Assembly: GCA_020632755.1 (NCBI GenBank)
Contig: JACKEY010000005.1
Coordinates: 310,001 to 374,000 of the forward strand
Length of the DNA: 64,000 nucleotides
Reading direction: 5' to 3'
Origin: Alphaproteobacteria bacterium
GTDB taxonomy: Bacteria > Myxococcota_A > UBA796 > UBA2385
Below the pieces are notes generated by a model. The model was not told the origin of the DNA. It did no database searches and was given only the letters and a program-made list of their open reading frames with translations. The translations under genes were made by a program, and so were the position numbers. Positions 55,225 to 62,999 of the stretch are shown one piece after another. The stretch's first letter is position 1. The number at the start of each line of letters is the position of its first letter.

Positions 55225-58200
55225 CCTCGCCGCCCCCTGCCCAGGCCGCCTCGCAGACCGGAGCGACGACCGCGGACGCTGCCGCCGCCGCACGCCGGGC
55301 CGACGCCGAGGCCCGCCGCCTGGCCCAGACCCGGTTCGAGGGTGCGCTGGTGCTCGAGGCCGGGGCAGGCACGGGCAAGACCGCCACCCTGGTGGCGCGG
55401 GTGCTGGCCTGGGCGCTGGGTCCCGGGTGGGCCCGGGCACGAAGCCGCGTCGCCGCGGGCGGCCCGGCATCGGACCGGATCGCGGAGTCGGTGTTGTCGC
55501 GGATCGCGGCGATCACCTTCACCGAAGCCGCGGCAGCCGAGATGGCGGAGCGCATCGGTCACGGCATGCTGCAGGTCGCGGCCGGTCGGCTCCCGGTCGG
55601 CCTGCTCCGCGACGCCCTGCCGGACGACGACGACGTGCTGCGCGAGCGAGCCGCCGCGCTCCTGGTGGCCATCGACCAGCTCGAGGTGCGCACGATCCAC
55701 GGCTGGTGCACCCAGCTGCTCCAGCGCCACGCCCTCGCCGCCGGCCTGCACCCGCGGTTCGCGGTGGACGCGGACGGCCGGGTGCGCGAAGAGCTGGTCG
55801 CCCGCGAGCTTCGGGCGACCCTCCAGCGCGCCTTCGCCGAGCCGGTCGACGCCCAGGTCATGGCACTCGCCGCGGCAGGGCAGGGCCCGCGCGCGCTGGC
55901 CGGGGCGCTGGCTGCCTGCGCCGAGGGCGGTCTCACCGCGGCCGCGCTGGCGGCGGACGCCACTGACCCGGCGATCACCGGCGCCATCGTGGCCCAAGCG
56001 GGCGCCGCGCTGCGGACGCTGGCGGTCGAGCTCGCCCCGCTGGCGGCCGCCCGGCGGAAGCTGCGCACCCAGGAACTCCAGGAAGCCGCCGTGCACCTGG
56101 CAGCCCGACTCGACGGGGCCGACGGCTGGGCCGTCCTGTGTGCGGCCGCCCCCGATCTGCTCGACCGGTTCGATGGCGCGCTCTCGGGCCTGGCGCGGGG
56201 CAAGGTGGGCAAGACCGAGCAGGAGCTGCTGGGAGACCTGTCGCCAGACCTGCGGACCGCGGCCGACGATCTGCGACGCATCGCGGCCTTCCTGGTCGAG
56301 CTCGATCCGGATGCGCTGCGGCGGATCCAGTCCGTGCTCGCCCCGGTGCTGGCGCGGGTCGAGTCCCGGCTGGCCCGACAGGGCGTGCTGGCCTTCGCGG
56401 ATCTGCTCGAGGGTGCGGCCACCTTGCTGGAAGCCCGCCCCGCCGTGCGGGCCCAGGTCCGGGCCGAGCTGGACCAGCTGCTGGTCGACGAGTTCCAGGA
56501 CACCGACCCCCGCCAGTGCGCCCTGGTCCGCTGCCTGGCCCTGGACGGGCCGATGGACCAGCGGCCCGGCCTGTTCATCGTCGGCGATCCCAAGCAGTCG
56601 ATCTACGGCTGGCGCAGTGCGGATCTGGCGGCCTACGACGGCTTCGTGGCGGAGCTCGTCGCCCAGGGCGGCCAGCAGGCCGGGCTCACGGTGAGCTTCC
56701 GTTCCGTGCCGGCCGTGCTGGACGCGGTCACCGGCGCCGTCTCGCCCGTGATGCACCCGGCGCCCGGTCATCAGCCGGCCTTCCAGCCGCTGTTCCCCGC
56801 GCCGCACCTCGCGGACGCCGCGGGCTTCGTCAACGGCGCGCAGCGGCCCGTCGAGCTGTGGGCCACCTGGGGCTGGTCCGGACCGGACGCACCGGACCCG
56901 GAGCTGCCGCGCGCCGACGCACGGCGGGTCGAAGCCGCCGCGGTGGCGGCCGACCTGGTGGACCTGCACCGGGCCGGCGTGCCGTGGAGCGACGCGGCGG
57001 TGCTGTTCCGCAGCGGCACCGAGCTGCCGACCCTGGTCGCCGCCCTGCGCGACGCCGGCGTGCCCTACGCCGTCGAGCGGGACCGCAGCTACTTCCAGCG
57101 TCGGGAGATCGCCGACGCCTCCGCCCTGGTGGGTGTGGTCGCCGATCCTCACGACCACGTCGCCCTGGTCGCCTGGCTGCGCAGCACGGCGGTCGGTGTC
57201 CCCGACGCCGCCTTGCTGCCGCTGTGGCGGGGCGGGCTGCCGGCCGCCCTGGGCGAGCTGGAGGATCCGCAGCCCGACGCCCTGGCGCGCCTGGACACCC
57301 TCGTCGCGCAGGCCGCCCGCGAGACCCGCGCGCTGCACGATGCGATCCCCGGGCTGGCCGCGCTCTCGGCCTGGCCCCACTCGCTGTGCGACGCGGTGCG
57401 GCGGCTGGCGCGGCTGCGGCAGGCGCTGCGGACCTGGCCGGTCGATCGTTTCGTGGCGGCCGTGCGGAGCGAGAGCGGGCTCGAGCTGATCGAGGGCAGC
57501 CGCTACCTGGGTGCGTGGCGCCTCGCGAACCTGGATCGCTTCTTCCGCGAGCTGCGCGAGGGGCTCGAGACCGGCGAAGACCTGACGGCCGTGCTGCGGC
57601 GGCTCCGCGAAGGACTCGCCGGTCGCCGTGACGCAGAAGAAGGCCGCCCCCAGGAAGCCGCCGCCGACGCGGTCCAGCTGATGACCATCCACAAGTCCAA
57701 GGGGCTCGGCTTCGCCCATGTCTACCTGGTCGGCCTGGACCGCGAGAGCCGCAGCGGGCGCCTGGCCCCGGACCAGGTCGAGGGTCCTCGGGCCTGGCGC
57801 CTGCTGGGCCAGGACAGCCCTGGCATGCTGCTGGCCCGGCGCCGGGCGGCGCGGGTCGAGCGCGCGGAGGCGGTGCGGCTGCTGTACGTGGCGATGACCC
57901 GGGCCAAGCAGCGCCTGGTGCTGGTCGGCCGCTGGCCCGGCGCACCGGAGCCCGTGGAACCCGATCGGGCCCGCAGCGCGACGGCGCTCATGGGCGCGTG
58001 GGCCGCCGTTCCCGAAGACCTGCAGCAGCGGGCCGCTGCCCTGCCGGCCGAGGTCGACGTGCTGGATCTGCACGGCGTGCGGTGGCGGTTCCCCGGCCGG
58101 GTCCCGGCGGCTGCCGCCCAGTCCTCGGGCCGCCAGGGGGACGCCGCTCGGGCAGCCCTGGCCCCCCGCATCGCCGCCGATCAGCGCACACTCCGCGCCC

Positions 58201-58847
58201 ACCGCGCCGATGCCGCTGCCCGCATGGCCCGTCCCTGGCTGCAGGCTCCCTCCGGTACCGCCGACGAACCTCTCGATCTCGAAGCGGCGGGCCTCCTTCC
58301 GCCGGCACCTCCGCCGGTGGCCGCGCTGGCCGGCACCCTCGTCCACGGGCTGCTCGAGCGGGTCGACCTGGGGCGACTCGCCGCCGACGGCGCCGCTGCG
58401 TTCGTTCCCCTGCTCGATGCCCTGCCCGCGCGGGCCCGCGCCCTGGCCGCCGACGAACCGGCACATGCCGCGGTCGAGCGAGCCCGGGACGTCCTGGCAC
58501 GCTTCCTCGCCGGGCCGCTCCTGGCCGAGCTGGTGCGGCTCGCTCCCCACGTGCGGGCGCGCGAGCTCGACCTGCTCCTCCCTCCATCGGACGCCGGACC
58601 GGTGGGCGCGGTGTCCGGCACCCTCGACCTGCTGCTCCTCGATCCCGACGACGGAGCGCTCGTCGTGGTCGACCACAAGACCGACGACCTGCCGCCCGAC
58701 CCCGCGGCGGTCGCGGCCCGCGCGGCGCACCATGCGCCTCAGCTCCTGGCCTACCGCGACGCCGTAGCCGCGGCGCTCGGACCGGACGTCCGGGTCCGCG
58801 CCGAGCTGTGGTTCCTGGTGCCGGGCCTGCGCGTCCCGGTCGACTGA
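55221..58847 (+). CDS. addA: AddA-like UvrD-type helicase-nuclease subunit
   Basis: The 1208-residue protein is a superfamily 1 helicase with a C-terminal nuclease. Walker A is GAGTGKTATL (K53), then ITFTEAAAAEMAERI, VDEFQDTDP, VGDPKQSIYGWRSAD, the MTIHKSKGLGF motif V region and LYVAMTRAKQRL. The C-terminal RecB-type nuclease shows GTLDLLLLDPDDGALVVVDHKTDD (in parts; D1151, K1153). With AddB it would resect DNA ends toward a recombination hot spot. The two genes overlap by ATGA and probably share the palindrome-controlled promoter. Confidence 0.93.
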   Translation: MTSPPPAQAASQTGATTADAAAAARRADAEARRLAQTRFEGALVLEAGAGTGKTATLVARVLAWALGPGWARARSRVAAGGPASDRIAESVLSRIAAITFTEAAAAEMAERIGHGMLQVAAGRLPVGLLRDALPDDDDVLRERAAALLVAIDQLEVRTIHGWCTQLLQRHALAAGLHPRFAVDADGRVREELVARELRATLQRAFAEPVDAQVMALAAAGQGPRALAGALAACAEGGLTAAALAADATDPAITGAIVAQAGAALRTLAVELAPLAAARRKLRTQELQEAAVHLAARLDGADGWAVLCAAAPDLLDRFDGALSGLARGKVGKTEQELLGDLSPDLRTAADDLRRIAAFLVELDPDALRRIQSVLAPVLARVESRLARQGVLAFADLLEGAATLLEARPAVRAQVRAELDQLLVDEFQDTDPRQCALVRCLALDGPMDQRPGLFIVGDPKQSIYGWRSADLAAYDGFVAELVAQGGQQAGLTVSFRSVPAVLDAVTGAVSPVMHPAPGHQPAFQPLFPAPHLADAAGFVNGAQRPVELWATWGWSGPDAPDPELPRADARRVEAAAVAADLVDLHRAGVPWSDAAVLFRSGTELPTLVAALRDAGVPYAVERDRSYFQRREIADASALVGVVADPHDHVALVAWLRSTAVGVPDAALLPLWRGGLPAALGELEDPQPDALARLDTLVAQAARETRALHDAIPGLAALSAWPHSLCDAVRRLARLRQALRTWPVDRFVAAVRSESGLELIEGSRYLGAWRLANLDRFFRELREGLETGEDLTAVLRRLREGLAGRRDAEEGRPQEAAADAVQLMTIHKSKGLGFAHVYLVGLDRESRSGRLAPDQVEGPRAWRLLGQDSPGMLLARRRAARVERAEAVRLLYVAMTRAKQRLVLVGRWPGAPEPVEPDRARSATALMGAWAAVPEDLQQRAAALPAEVDVLDLHGVRWRFPGRVPAAAAQSSGRQGDAARAALAPRIAADQRTLRAHRADAAARMARPWLQAPSGTADEPLDLEAAGLLPPAPPPVAALAGTLVHGLLERVDLGRLAADGAAAFVPLLDALPARARALAADEPAHAAVERARDVLARFLAGPLLAELVRLAPHVRARELDLLLPPSDAGPVGAVSGTLDLLLLDPDDGALVVVDHKTDDLPPDPAAVAARAAHHAPQLLAYRDAVAAALGPDVRVRAELWFLVPGLRVPVD

Positions 58848-58854
58848 CGGTCGC

Positions 58855-59379
58855 TCAGTTCGCGACCGGCACCTGGGCCCAGAACCGCGCGGCGTCGTCG
58901 ATCTCGGACAAGGTGCGCAGCTGCGCGGCGCCGATGACCGGTGCGTCGGTCGGCATCAGCGCGCCGACATAGGCCCGCGACCGGCGACAGGTGTCGCCCT
59001 GCTCTTCTCCGGCCGACAGAGCGACGGTGTGCCGCTCCGCGATGCCGCCGGACATCTCGACGATGGCGGCAGCCAGCGCGACCGGCAGATCCCGCCCGAG
59101 CTCCACCTCGACCCGCTCGGGGGCCGCCGAGCCGAACCAGTCGAACACGACCTGTCCCGCCAGGCCGCCGTCGACGATCGCCTGCTCCAGCGCGCGGGCG
59201 TCACTGGCCGACACGACCCCCTCGTGCAGGCTGACCACCCAGGGACGGTCTCCGTCGAACCGGCACTGCTCGCCGCGCTGGGTGACGGACACGGTCTCGA
59301 CCTCCAGGACGGGGCGGGGCTCGCGGGACTTGGACTCGGTCTTGGGGCAGGCCAGCAGCAGGAGCGACAGGGCGATCAC
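58855..59379 (-). CDS. Small lipoprotein coupled to the ADP-ribosylglycohydrolase gene
   Basis: The 174-residue protein starts at GTG 59379 with a very short lipoprotein signal (IALSLLLLAC, Cys at residue 11). The mature part is acidic with three further Cys-containing or beta-rich segments (GEQCRFDGDRPWVVSLHEGVV, in parts; AGQVVFDWFGSAAPERVEVEL). It overlaps the stop of the upstream ADP-ribosylglycohydrolase gene by GTGA, so it is the last gene of that operon. The function is unknown. Confidence 0.78.
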   Translation of the reverse strand: MIALSLLLLACPKTESKSREPRPVLEVETVSVTQRGEQCRFDGDRPWVVSLHEGVVSASDARALEQAIVDGGLAGQVVFDWFGSAAPERVEVELGRDLPVALAAAIVEMSGGIAERHTVALSAGEEQGDTCRRSRAYVGALMPTDAPVIGAAQLRTLSEIDDAARFWAQVPVAN

Positions 59380-61127
59380 GGGGCTTCTCCGGACATCGCG
59401 CCCAGCAGGGCGCGCCAGGGGGCAGGACCCGCCGCGCGGGGGCCGACGTCCGCCCGCACGGCGCGCACGGCGGCATCCACGGACAGACCCAGGTGGACCA
59501 GCACGGCGGCAGCCAGGCCGCCGGGGCGCTCTTCGCCGTCACGGCCGACCAGCACCACCCGGCGGCCGGCGCGCGCGACGGCCAGCGCCCAGCGCACGGC
59601 GTCGTCGGCCGGGCCGCGCTTGGGGGTGGCCCCCGGGGCCGTGGGCAGGGCGTGCACGACGATGCGGCGGGCCTCGGCTTCGGGGGCGAGCTCGGCGATG
59701 CCCAGGGCGGCGCGTTCGGCGGGGTCGAGCATCACGACCAGGTGGTCGACGTCGTACAGCGCGACCAGCCGATCGAGATCGACGCCCAGGCTGCGGTGCC
59801 AGGCGCTGTCATCCCGGCGGCCCGGCGCCGACACCACGCCGATCCGGCCCCGTGGTGCTCGTGCGCCGGCCACCGACAGCTCCAGCCAGCGCACCCGGAG
59901 CGGGTGGTCCAGGGATGTGCGGGGCCCTCCGAGCCCGTGGGGTGCCGGCTCGGGCCCGGTTCCGGGGTCCAGATCCAGGGCCGGGGCCCCCGTCAGCCGG
60001 AGCTGCACCGCGCGCCCGAGCCCCGCGGGGTCTGGATCCACGCGCGGCGGTGGCGGTGCCGCCAGCTCGGCCACGGTCGGCAGGTCGTCGTCTTCGTGCC
60101 AGGTCGGGGTCGCTCCGGGCGTGGCCGCCCCGGTCGCGCCGGCTGCCGTGGGCGCCGCCGACGTCGCCTGGGCGGTCGCCGGGGCGCGGTCCCACAGGGC
60201 GTCGGCCAGGGCGACGATGGTGTCCCGCTCGGGCAGGGCGTCCAGCCAGGCGATCGGCAGCACGTCCCGCCCGCCGGCTGCCCCCAGGAACATGCCGGTC
60301 AGCGCGGCCACGCTGTCGCTGTCGCCTTCGATGCGGGCGGCACGCTCGACCGCGGTGGTGAAGCCCTCGGGCCCCCAGCGCAGGGCGGCGGCCACGGCCA
60401 GGCCCAGCGCGCTTCCGGACCGCCAGCCGCCATCGCCCGGGGGCACGGCGTCTTCGTCCAGCCACTCGTCGCGCTCCATCGCCAGCACCAGCGCGGCCTC
60501 GAGCGACTCGGCGACGGTCCCGCCCCAGTCCCAGTCCCGCCGCAGGTGGCCGATGGCCCGCCCGACCAGCGCGGCGTCGAACCGCCCGGCGATCATCGCC
60601 TGTCGGCACAGCCAGGCGCCCGCGATCGACGCCTCGACGGCGTTCTTGTGGGCGTGGGTCACGACCGACGAGATGCGCGCGGCCTGGACCAGATCGGGCC
60701 CGTCGTAGGCCAGGGCCACCGGCACGATGCGCATGACGGCGCCACAGCCGTCCGACCCGCGATCGCCGCTGCGCTGCCAGTCCCCCTCGCGGGCGAAGGC
60801 GCGTGCCCCCCGCAGGCAGGTGTTGCCCGGCGCGGTGCTCGGTGTCAGCGGATCGTCGGCCCACTCGGCGAACCGGCGGCCGACCGCCCGGCCCAGCGGG
60901 TCTTCTTCGCGGGCGTCGTCGGGGTCCAGGTCCAGGATGGCCCGCGCCAGGTACAGCGACATGTGCGTGTCGTCGGTCCACTGGAACACGCCGGGCTCGA
61001 GCGACACGGGCTGGGTGCGCACGGCGGGCAGCAGCACGAACTCCAGCGGGCGGCCGTAGGCATCCCCGAGCGCCAGCCCGAGGAAGGCGGCGCGGGCGCG
61101 ATCGAGGGTGGCGGGGACCGAGGACAC
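59376..61127 (-). CDS. ADP-ribosylglycohydrolase fused to a Cys-less phosphatase-like domain
   Basis: The 583-residue protein has an N-terminal ADP-ribosylglycohydrolase (DraG/ARH type). Metal ligands are seen in QWTDDTHMS (T51, D52, D53) and EGDSDSVAALTG (D269, S270, D271, S272). This domain would remove ADP-ribose from proteins or nucleic acids. After a Pro/Ala linker (about 320-350), the C-terminal part follows the CDKN3-like dual-specificity phosphatase layout (RVRWLELSVAGARAPRGRIGVV, in parts). Its P-loop reads VGRDGEERPGG, with Gly528 in the place of the catalytic Cys and R534 kept. GTG 61127 is chosen because GGAG lies seven bases upstream. Confidence 0.85.
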   Translation of the reverse strand: MSSVPATLDRARAAFLGLALGDAYGRPLEFVLLPAVRTQPVSLEPGVFQWTDDTHMSLYLARAILDLDPDDAREEDPLGRAVGRRFAEWADDPLTPSTAPGNTCLRGARAFAREGDWQRSGDRGSDGCGAVMRIVPVALAYDGPDLVQAARISSVVTHAHKNAVEASIAGAWLCRQAMIAGRFDAALVGRAIGHLRRDWDWGGTVAESLEAALVLAMERDEWLDEDAVPPGDGGWRSGSALGLAVAAALRWGPEGFTTAVERAARIEGDSDSVAALTGMFLGAAGGRDVLPIAWLDALPERDTIVALADALWDRAPATAQATSAAPTAAGATGAATPGATPTWHEDDDLPTVAELAAPPPPRVDPDPAGLGRAVQLRLTGAPALDLDPGTGPEPAPHGLGGPRTSLDHPLRVRWLELSVAGARAPRGRIGVVSAPGRRDDSAWHRSLGVDLDRLVALYDVDHLVVMLDPAERAALGIAELAPEAEARRIVVHALPTAPGATPKRGPADDAVRWALAVARAGRRVVLVGRDGEERPGGLAAAVLVHLGLSVDAAVRAVRADVGPRAAGPAPWRALLGAMSGEAP

Positions 61128-61216
61128 GGCAGCGCTCCGTGGTGGGGAGGAGGACTCCGGAGGAGGCAGGGGTCCGGGGGAGGAGCCCCGGGGAGAGGCC
61201 CAGGGGAGGGGAGAGC

Positions 61217-62785
61217 CTACCCCCGGGTGCCCGGGTGCCCGTGGGCCGCCAGCCAGCGGGCCAGGGCCTGCCAGCCGTGACCGGCGCGAGCGCTCGCCGG
61301 GAGCTCGGCGAGGAAGGCGTCGACGGCGCGCGCGAGGGCCTGGTCCGCAGGGTCGAGGAGGACGCGGCTGCCCGGGTCGAGCAGGCGCTGGCTGGTCGCG
61401 GCGCCGTCGGCAAGCCAGTCCAGGCAGCGCAGGGTCAGTCGATGCAGGCCGTCCGGCCCGGTGGCCGGCGCGATCCAGCCCAGCCGGCGCCCCCACAGCC
61501 GCGGCAGGGTCGGGTCCTGGTCTCCCGCCAGCACGGTGCAGACCGGCCGGCGGCCGTCGCCCCCCAGCCGGGGGATGGCCAGGTTCAGCAGCCGCACCAG
61601 GTCGGCGTCCGGCGCGTGGCCCAGCACCAGCAGGTGCGGGTGTTCCCCGGCGTCCGCCTGGAGCAGCGCCGCCAGCGTCGCCAGGCGCCCGCGGTGCCGG
61701 CCCGGATCGAGCAGGGCGCGGCCCAGGTCCGCCGGGGCGTGCATCGAGCCGTGCAGCCGCAGCAGCCCGACGGCACCCGGCCGGCCGGGCCCGTCCACCA
61801 GGGCGTCCGCCGGTCGGCCCGACGCCGACAGCGCCTGCTCGAGCTGGTCGTCTTCGGTCCACTGCACCAGCCGTCGCGCCGGCAGCCCCGCCAGCAGCCC
61901 GTGCACCAGCCCGTGGTGGGCCCGCTGCAGGGGCTGCGACAGCACCTCGCCCAGCCGGGTCGCGCCCCCCAGGTGGTCGGACACGGCGGCCAGCCGCGAC
62001 TCGGCGGGCAGCCGACGCAGGGTGGCGACCCGGGCGTCGGGCAGCCCCATCCGGTCCAGCACATCGTCCAGCCGCGCGTCCAGGGACGGCAGCCCGGTGG
62101 CCAGCGCCAGCTCGGGGCCGGCCGCGACCCACAGCCGGCCCTGGCGCGCCGCGTCCAGCGCCGGTCCCAGGGCGTCCCGCAGGGCGTCCGGCAGCTCGAC
62201 CCCGGCCATCGTCTGCCGCCGCGCAGCCTGGGCCAGGACCCAGGACTCGTCGGAGTGGGCGACGATCACCACGTCGACCCCGTGGTCGCGGGCGGCTTCG
62301 TGCAGCTCGGGCATCAGCGCCTTGACCAGTGACCCCGCGCCCTTGCGCGCCCGGTCGCCGTGGGCGGCTCCGATGCCGGCGACCCCGACGGGCACCGCCA
62401 CCAGGGGGCGCCCGCCGCTCGCCCGCCCGTCCACCAGCCCGCGCGCCGGCGGGTGTTCCTTCAGGTCGTGGGCGGCCGCGCCGACGAAGTCCGCGGCGGC
62501 TTCGATGAACCACGAGCTCGGCACGCTGGGGTCGAGCTCGACGTGCACCGCCCAGGCCCGCGGCAGACCGTCGGGCCAGCCCTGCAGGCGCCGGATGCGC
62601 CGGGCCTGGCGGGTCCAGTGGGGGAAGGGCTCGGACGGGGCCAGCTGCTCGGCCGCGCCGGCGGGCCACGCCACCCAGCTGGGCTCCACCCGACCCTCGC
62701 CGTCGCTGGGCAACAGCCACGCGTCGACCGCCAGGCGACGGATGTCGCCCCGCACGACGAAGACGCGTCCACGAGTCCGGCCCAT
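61217..62785 (-). CDS. Macro-like plus degenerate SIR2-like domain protein
   Basis: The 522-residue protein starts with a Rossmann-like region resembling macro domains (VRGDIRRLAVDAWLLPSD; later VAVPVGVAGIGAAHGD). Residues about 215-440 follow the SIR2-like layout of NAD-binding effectors. The expected GAGxS is AAGPE (221-225), TTNYD is QWTED (W309-D312), and the LHGS His is kept (H345), followed by LLVLGHAPDADLVRLL. NAD hydrolysis is thus doubtful. ATG 62785 follows GGGAG, next to a hairpin. It precedes the ADP-ribosylglycohydrolase gene by 89 bases on the same strand, probably as the first gene of one operon. Confidence 0.75.
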   Translation of the reverse strand: MGRTRGRVFVVRGDIRRLAVDAWLLPSDGEGRVEPSWVAWPAGAAEQLAPSEPFPHWTRQARRIRRLQGWPDGLPRAWAVHVELDPSVPSSWFIEAAADFVGAAAHDLKEHPPARGLVDGRASGGRPLVAVPVGVAGIGAAHGDRARKGAGSLVKALMPELHEAARDHGVDVVIVAHSDESWVLAQAARRQTMAGVELPDALRDALGPALDAARQGRLWVAAGPELALATGLPSLDARLDDVLDRMGLPDARVATLRRLPAESRLAAVSDHLGGATRLGEVLSQPLQRAHHGLVHGLLAGLPARRLVQWTEDDQLEQALSASGRPADALVDGPGRPGAVGLLRLHGSMHAPADLGRALLDPGRHRGRLATLAALLQADAGEHPHLLVLGHAPDADLVRLLNLAIPRLGGDGRRPVCTVLAGDQDPTLPRLWGRRLGWIAPATGPDGLHRLTLRCLDWLADGAATSQRLLDPGSRVLLDPADQALARAVDAFLAELPASARAGHGWQALARWLAAHGHPGTRG

Positions 62786-62795
62786 GTGGCTCCCG

Positions 62796-62812
62796 GGCCC
62801 CGTCCCGGGGCC
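62796..62812 (-). promoter_or_regulatory. Hairpin abutting the ribosome-binding site of the SIR2-like gene
   Basis: GGCCCCG and CGGGGCC form a perfect seven-base stem with a three-base loop in the leader of the SIR2-like gene. Its 3' arm is directly followed by the GGGAG ribosome-binding site (62794-62790) and ATG. It could affect translation, or be chance in GC-rich DNA. Confidence 0.35.
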
Positions 62813-62999
62813 TGCCCTCCGGCTTATCCGGTGGCTCGCCCCGACGGGGCGCGCGACGGCACCTCCAGCGGGTGGGCCCGACGGCACCGCCGGGGGGCGC
62901 GGTTGCACGCCCGCGTCGGGCACGGCAAGTTGCGCGGGGTCCGGGCCGTACTCCGGTCCCGCGCGCCACGCCGGCCTCCCGCGCTCCCCGGAGCCCCTG

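Noticed and set aside
58855..62785. A known Thoeris or DSR defence system
   Set aside because: There is no TIR protein, the SIR2 motifs are degenerate, and an ADP-ribosylglycohydrolase is not part of those systems.
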